A DNA stretch of 64,000 nucleotides from NCBI GenBank assembly GCA_963921425.1, contig OY992832.1, positions 28,423,489-28,487,488 of the forward strand. The letters run 5' to 3'. Under the pieces are notes generated by a model. That model had not been told where the DNA came from, searched no databases, and saw only the letters and a program-made list of their open reading frames with translations. Positions 59,059-64,000 of the stretch are shown here, one piece after another (within the stretch, counting starts at the first letter, position 1; every line of letters starts with the position of its first letter). This DNA comes from Dryas octopetala (lineage: Eukaryota; Streptophyta; Magnoliopsida; Rosales; Rosaceae). Position numbers and translations under genes: made by a program.

Positions 59059-59660
59059 GGAGGCAAGCAAGGAAACACTAGTACTGCTGTAACTGCACAA
59101 ACAAAACTTCAGTTTCCTGAAGAGAGAGAGAGAGGGAGAGAGAGAGAGAGAGTGAAGCTGGCCCCTGATGTTATATAAAAAGAAGCAATAATGGGTGGAT
59201 CATTATTTTAGTATAATGATTGTAAGGCTATGTATAAAATAGAGAAGCAAATGTATGACGTAGGACTAGGAGTAGTAGGTGAAACTTTTGGCATGAGCTC
59301 AATTTGAAGTTTGAAGATGGATGCTGATGAAGAAGAAGAGAAAGGAAGGAAGGAAGAGTATCAATTCAGAGGTGGTTTGGTGATGTTGTGGCTGCTACTC
59401 TGAACCACAACTTTGATGGCAGTACAAACCCTGCAGAAGCAGCAGCCTTGGGAGAGTAAACTCACTCTCACTTTCTCTCTCGTTCATTATTTCCTCTCTC
59501 TCTCTCTCTCTTTTAAAAATATTAATTTCAAGGTTTAGTTGTCTTTACAGAAACAGACAAAGCAAGACAAAAGTGGGAGAGCGGATTCAATCTGGTTGAG
59601 TGTTGGAAAGCCAACTCCAATCAAAAATGAAAAACCAAAAAACAAGTTAGAAAGGGAAAA
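59059..59660 (-). promoter_or_regulatory. 5' region of the CCCH/RRM gene
   Basis: On the minus strand a CT-rich leader (59120-59155, 59490-59512) precedes the start. TTTGTGCAG just upstream of the ATG (about 59092-59100) could be the acceptor of a 5' UTR intron. TATA-like ATATAA lies at 59172-59177. No protein-coding frame. Confidence 0.4.
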
Positions 59661-60151
59661 GTAGGGTGCGGCTCTATTGCGGATTAAAAATATTAAGGTC
59701 TTCCGCTATGATAAGATCCATTTTTTTTTTATCCAAAATTTATTTTGGGTCACAAATAGTGCTGTGTTCCAATTCTCACTGCAATGGTGTTTTTGGGTCA
59801 CAGTGTTTTATATATATTTAAAATATAGTTAATATTAATTATTTTATGTTTAATTTATAATTTAAAATTTAAATTATAATAAAAACTAATCTACTTATCT
59901 TCTTTTAATGAGACCTTTAAAATAAGGTCAATATTGAATATATTTAAAATAAGAAAATTTTATAAATTAGACAACATAAGCCTTACAACATCGGGACTTC
60001 AACAACCACAAACAATAAAAACAACACGATAATATAAAGGAAAAACAAGAACAACACGATCACTAAAAGAAAAACAAGAACAATACGATGATTTAAAGAA
60101 AAAACAACAACAAGAACTGCATTCGACATGACAGAAAATGAAGCGAACTTC
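59661..60151. other. Probable 3' flank of the Harbinger element
   Basis: AT-rich. The word TTTGGGTCACA occurs at about 59743 and 59793. TAGGGTGCGGCTCTATTGC (from 59666) is a candidate terminal sequence, but no matching inverted partner is inside the window. No gene seen. Confidence 0.35.
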
Positions 60152-60550
60152 TTATTCGGAGTCCGATGACGAAGAATTGACACCCCCGTAATTATACCAA
60201 TCTGAGATCTTCTGTTTGGTTTCACACTCATCACATGGTTGAACCGGAGGGTTCTTCCCGCAGGTGCATGGCACGGGTGGTTTGGGCTCTGGCAGGTGGT
60301 TCAACCATTGGTGGCGAAGATTTGGGTGATTGGCTAAATCCTTGAGCTCCAATCTCATGCAAAATTCACACAAAGGGACCAAAATATCATCTGAACACTT
60401 GCATAACCTCCAGTCTGGTTCTTTTGCACGCTCCATCATTAAACAATAATCGTACAATGGTGCAGCACAGTTAGGGAGGCACTTACACAAGCTTTGATCG
60501 CACTATTGCTTGGAGCTCTCACCGACACTTTGCTTAGAAGAGGAAGCCAT
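60152..60550 (-). pseudogene. Small cysteine-rich frame with three CxC...CxxC modules
   Basis: From ATG 60550 the frame opens MASSSKQSVGESSKQ, meets a TAG at codon 16 (60503-60505), and then stays open for 116 codons to a TAA/TGA-type end after GGVNSSSSDSE. Three related modules follow one another: CKCLPNCAAPLYDYC, CKCSDDILVPLCEFC and CTCGKNPPVQPCDEC, i.e. CxC-x6-8-P-x-(C/Y)-x2-C, likely zinc-binding. The serine/acid tail resembles the start of the neighbouring transposase (SSSSSSSDSD). TATAAATACC (60598-60607) stands about 48 bases upstream. It lies 400 bases downstream of the transposase on the same strand. I do not recognise the family. It may be a third gene of the Harbinger element or a small host gene, here with one stop. 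Confidence 0.55.
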
Positions 60551-60597
60551 TTCTAAATGATAGTTATATGGATGTGTTGGCCTTATAGTTAAACCTT

Positions 60598-60607
60598 GGT
60601 ATTTATA
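60598..60607 (-). promoter_or_regulatory. TATA box of the cysteine-rich frame
   Basis: TATAAATACC on the minus strand, about 48 bases before the ATG. The identical decamer stands before the transposase. Confidence 0.5.
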
Positions 60608-60950
60608 GGGAAAAAAGCATGATAACTTGCCCATTGGATTCCCTGATGGATTCACAGATACTCGAATCTCACATGTGAAGCAACAGTGTTGTGCATGGGA
60701 TGGAGTGTGGAGTTAGTGTATAGTCTTGTCATTGGTTCAGTGAATTATTTTGCAAGCATGTGATGGTTGTGTCATGTCATGTCAGATAAGAGAAATCAAT
60801 GCCTTTATTTCATTTCACAAACTGCAACCGACAAACACAAACACACTTAAACGGCAAATACAAAGACAAATAACAAACTTCAGGATCAACAACGAAGATT
60901 AACCTAACATACGATAATGAGAACAACATTGATGAACCATGATTCCGATT

Positions 60951-62294
60951 TCAATGGGTTGAGGCAAGTGGTGGGTTCCCCTCTCGGATCCAGATGTGCT
61001 CAATCAAATTGGTTTTTAAGGATTCGTTGACATTTCGGTCTCTAAGCAAGTTCCGACGAATATTCATCTCAGGTAATGATGATGGAGCGGCATCAGTCGG
61101 ACATGGTTCTACACCTTCATATTCAGCTTCTGCCCTTCTAGTGCTTGCTTCTGGGTCTATTGGGTCATCCCTACAGTCATCCTCAGGGCGCTCATCCTCC
61201 ACGATCATATTGTGCAATATTATGCACGCCTTCATGATATACCCAAGCTCAATCGGAGGCCAATAATGAGCATGTCGTTTTATAATCTGCCACCTGGCTT
61301 TTAAAATTCCAAATGCCCTCTCCACATCCTTCCTGTATCCCTCATGTCGAGCGGCAAACAATTTGTGGTGGGGAAGAACGGGACTGTGCAATGGAGTAAT
61401 AAGAGTAGACCATTGAGGGTAGATCCCATATGCAAGATAGTATGGAATGGTGTAGTCTATCCCATTCACAGTGAATTTCACCCTGTGGTTCCGGCCGGAA
61501 ATCATATCATCAAAAAGATGCGAACAGTCCAGCACATTGATATCATTATTCGACCCAGGTATACCAAAATTTGCATGCCATATCCACGTGTCGTACCCTG
61601 CAACGGCTTCAAGGATAACTGTTGGGACACGATAATGCCCACGATAAATAGCTTGCTCGGCCATTGGGCAATTTTGCCATACCCAATGCATGCAATCCAA
61701 GCTACCAATCATACCTGGAAATTCTCTACAGCTCCCCTTTCGCAAAAGTTTTCTCAAACTGGTCGGGGTAGGCCTCCGAAGATACTCCGGTCCGAAGACG
61801 TCAGTGATGGCTCTCACGAACTTCAAGAATGATTGTCGTATAGTGGTTTGGCTAATGGTCATTGACTCTGAGACCAAATCATACGGAATGCCATATGTCA
61901 TCACCCGCAGTCCCACAGTCACCTTTTGGTAAGGTGTGCAACCCGCTTTACCGAGAGCGTCAACCTTTAGACAAAAATACTCATCCTGGAGGCAAATCGC
62001 TTCGAGAATCCTATTGAATAACGGTTGGTGCATGCGGTATCGCCTGCGGAAAGTCACGGTGTCCTCGATTGGCGAGGGGATGAAGTAGTTGTCCATGAGA
62101 CGTTCGTGGGAGGCTTCTCGATTCCGGTGTGTGTACCAGCGACTTGAAGAAGTACCGTCATGCCTTGGACGTTCGGCGACGACAGTATGACCCATTGACA
62201 TGATCAACTGACCCACCATCTCCCTTCCATCCTCTTCCCTATCCCATTCAACATCAGAGTCCGAAGACGAGGAGGAGGATGAATACACGTACAA
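60951..62294 (-). CDS. PIF/Harbinger DDE transposase (HARBI1-like)
   Basis: Nuclease/transposase of the PIF/Harbinger superfamily. An unbroken frame of 447 codons. It begins with a serine-rich acidic segment (VYSSSSSSSDSDVEWDRE), then FRRRYRMHQPLFNRILEAI, the helix-turn-helix-like KVTVGLRVMTYGIPYDLVSE and ISQTTIRQSFLKFVRAI. The DDE_Tnp_4 core has the three acids in GSLDCMHW, NNDINVLD and VERAFGILKARW, all present. The C terminus is LHNMIVEDERPED ... LIEHIW, as in plant members. The upstream part of the frame lacks an ATG; the first in-frame ATG is 62219 (REMVGQL), giving 422 residues with the full core, so either that start is used or the original start codon is lost. TATAAATACC lies at 62367-62376. 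It acts with the Myb-like ORF1 product. Confidence 0.9.
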   Translation of the reverse strand: MYVYSSSSSSSDSDVEWDREEDGREMVGQLIMSMGHTVVAERPRHDGTSSSRWYTHRNREASHERLMDNYFIPSPIEDTVTFRRRYRMHQPLFNRILEAICLQDEYFCLKVDALGKAGCTPYQKVTVGLRVMTYGIPYDLVSESMTISQTTIRQSFLKFVRAITDVFGPEYLRRPTPTSLRKLLRKGSCREFPGMIGSLDCMHWVWQNCPMAEQAIYRGHYRVPTVILEAVAGYDTWIWHANFGIPGSNNDINVLDCSHLFDDMISGRNHRVKFTVNGIDYTIPYYLAYGIYPQWSTLITPLHSPVLPHHKLFAARHEGYRKDVERAFGILKARWQIIKRHAHYWPPIELGYIMKACIILHNMIVEDERPEDDCRDDPIDPEASTRRAEAEYEGVEPCPTDAAPSSLPEMNIRRNLLRDRNVNESLKTNLIEHIWIREGNPPLASTH

Positions 62295-62366
62295 AGGATT
62301 TATCTTAGTGTTTATGGAATGAAAAATGATCCTGAAATAAGATTGAGTGTAACATGTTGATTATGT

Positions 62367-62376
62367 GGTATTTATA
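62367..62376 (-). promoter_or_regulatory. TATA box of the Harbinger transposase
   Basis: TATAAATACC on the minus strand, about 73 bases upstream of the open frame. A CTTATTTCAG sequence between them could be a leader-intron acceptor. Confidence 0.45.
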
Positions 62377-63299
62377 TTAAAACCACATGCATGTGAGATC
62401 AGGATTGAATGGTCCACATTCATTTGCTTTATGATGGTGTAGTCATTTGATGTACTTTGATTGAGTAGTCATTTTCAACAGTATGCCTGTTATGCAGTAA
62501 TGATAGCATGCATTAGTCTTATCTACTGTAGAGCATGCATGCATCCATTGGAGTTGTACCATAATAAGTTAGAATCCAATGTTGGGTGGAAATGCAAACA
62601 TGACTAAATAAATAGCAAACATGACTTAAAACAAGATTGACATTCAAATTAAAGGATACAATTAAATAGCAAACATAATTTAAAACAAGATTAACATTCA
62701 AAATAAAAAACACAATTAAAGAGCAAACATAATACAAGGTCTCATTCTAATTATTAGGCGGGTACCCCTGGTTTGACTGATTGAGGTTGGAAAGATCCGG
62801 GTAGTATCCAGATGGAGTGTACTCCGAACTGTGGTTAGCACGCATTTGCCTCTTTGCAATGACTCAGCCATCTTTTGCTCCCAATACATTCGTTGCCCTT
62901 CATTCATTTTGGAGAGGTCTTGGCCCATAATATTTTGTTCTTCCCATTCTAGCTGCCTCTCGATCCTCACCTTTTCTCTTGCTTCTTTTGCGGCGTCTCT
63001 TTCACTCCTTGCACGCTCCCTATCAAGTCTCGTTTGTATGAAAACCCTTGAATTTTCATTATAATGATCTACTGCCTCAACCATATGAGTTTGGACGGGC
63101 TCGGCTGCCTTGGCCCGTTTTGCATGGTTTTTCCCTGGTGGCCTTGGCCGCGATGAACCTATTGGTTGGAATGGTGGTGGGTTTTTGTCCTCGCCAAGTG
63201 GTATGACTGGATCGGCCTCCTAAGGATCATCATCGACGGGAGTGTCGGCATCGTCGGTGGCGGGGGTCTCTGGATCACTAAACCGGACATGAGCACTTT

Positions 63300-63390
63300 C
63301 CTTTATTTGGCGGGGATCGTCAGCGTACTTTGCACTTTATCTGGTGGGGGTCGTCGGCGTACTTTGCACTTTCCTTTATTTGTTTCCAAA
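63300..63390. repeat. Short GC-rich tandem duplication in ORF1
   Basis: TCGTC(A/G)GCGTACTTTGCACTTT occurs at about 63317 and 63350, with GGCGGGGA/GGTGGGGG between. It disrupts the ORF1 reading and suggests local slippage. Confidence 0.7.
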
Positions 63391-63440
63391 TGTGCACTCA
63401 TGGAAACTTGAATCTAGTCTTGTTTCGAAAACTTTCAAGT

Positions 63441-63800
63441 GCTTGCGTAAACTATAATAATAAAATAAAAATATATAAATATGCTTTATAAATAAACAAA
63501 ACAAAAAATAATAAAACCATTATATAAATATGCTACATTTATAAACAGAACAAAAAAAATCATACAAATATATAAATATGCTTGATAGATAAACAAAACA
63601 AAAAATAATAATATCATTATATAAATATGCTACATTTATAAACAAAACAAAAAATAATCATACAAATATATAAATATGTTTGATACATAAACAAAACAAA
63701 AAATAATAATACCATTATATAAATATGCTTCATTTATAAACAAAACATATAATAATCATACAAAACATATAATAATCATACAAAACATATATATACATGC
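63441..63800. repeat. AT-rich minisatellite, about 98 bp, in the ORF1 intron
   Basis: Units align at 63471, 63568 and 63666 (97-98 base spacing), with a partial fourth. Each contains ATATATAAATATG, GATA-ATAAACAAAACAAAA and ACATTTATAAAC. Confidence 0.85.
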
Positions 63801-64000
63801 TTGATAATTTGATAAAACAAAAAATAATCATACAAATATAAAAATGCATAAAAACTTAACACATTGGCATCATTTGCACTGCTTGCGCGCATTCGCTCGG
63901 CCTCCACTAAGCAAGCATAAAATTTGTTGCAATCACGCGCAATATCTTTGAATCGTGCTTTAACGCCGCCAACCTTACGAATGGTTTCACCCCCCATGTT

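Larger units (their letters stand above)
62716..63997 (-). pseudogene. PIF/Harbinger ORF1 (Myb/NAM-associated type), partial
   Basis: Partner protein of the transposase: in the superfamily the Myb/SANT-like ORF1 helps DNA binding and nuclear import. Two parts are visible. The first (63997 to about 63855) gives RFKDIARDCNKFYACLVEAERMRASSANDAN, matching the end of the Myb-like/NAM-associated N-terminal region; the rest lies beyond the window edge. After an intron with a 98-bp minisatellite, the second part (about 63280 to 62716) gives SSRPRPPGKNHAKRAKAAE, then a charged coiled coil (RLDRERARSERDAAKEAREKVRIE), then NEGQRMYWEQKMAE. An in-frame TAG near 63220 (DDDP-stop-EADP) and an uncertain exon start suggest decay. 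Confidence 0.7.

Noticed and set aside
61344-61832. 162-residue plus-strand frame
   Set aside because: Antisense shadow of the Harbinger transposase.
1-64000. CRISPR arrays, bacterial operons, tRNA or rRNA genes
   Set aside because: None seen; the tandem repeats have no spacer structure, and the sequence is plant nuclear DNA. A tRNA scan would be needed to exclude degenerate tRNA-derived pieces.

Overview
The window is nuclear DNA from a flowering plant, most likely a woody eudicot. The signs are plant-type TTTAGGG telomeric repeats, plant-style exon-intron genes with AT-rich introns, and PIF/Harbinger, MULE, hAT, CACTA, L1-LINE and Ty3/gypsy debris. The LTR debris has the look of Rosaceae repeats, but I could not test that. 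A run of 200 Ns (7199-7398) marks an assembly gap.

Layout. 1-24.4 kb is a transposon graveyard with no host gene that I can support. It holds a complete non-autonomous TIR element (83-1631) and broken relatives at 7.4-7.8, 10.8-12.1 and 15.4 kb; a complete MULE-type element with long TIRs (1695-3437); a CACTA terminus; a gypsy gag fragment with its primer-binding site; and several nested LTR fossils, one carrying a 68-bp minisatellite. 26.8-31.4 kb is the first host-gene island: SPC25 (signal peptidase complex subunit 2, five exons, with a probable U12-type intron with AT-AA ends) and an F-box protein on the other strand. 31.4-41.6 kb holds small TIR elements, a poly(A)-binding-protein pseudogene fragment, one arm of an inverted duplication, and a long hairpin-like element.

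41.9-46.1 kb is a whole hAT transposon with TIRs and an 8-bp target duplication; its transposase frame has three in-frame stops. Next to it lies an unusual junction: the second arm of the inverted duplication runs directly into about 15 telomeric repeats, which run directly into a 3'-truncated L1 reverse transcriptase. 49-52 kb holds another repeat and a decayed MuDR-like transposase. 53.5-54.1 kb has a minisatellite and a truncated calmodulin-like gene. 56.5-59.1 kb is a seven-exon CCCH zinc finger plus RRM gene that can be assembled completely. 60-64 kb is a PIF/Harbinger element on the minus strand: a DDE transposase, a partial ORF1, and, downstream of the transposase, an extra small cysteine-rich reading frame made of three CxC...CxxC modules. 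The transposase and this extra frame have the same 10-bp TATA block.

The host genes (SPC25, F-box, CML-like, CCCH/RRM) are unrelated in function and regulated separately. The most interesting items are the telomere-repeat junction, the AT-AA minor-class intron, and the cysteine-rich third frame of the Harbinger element.
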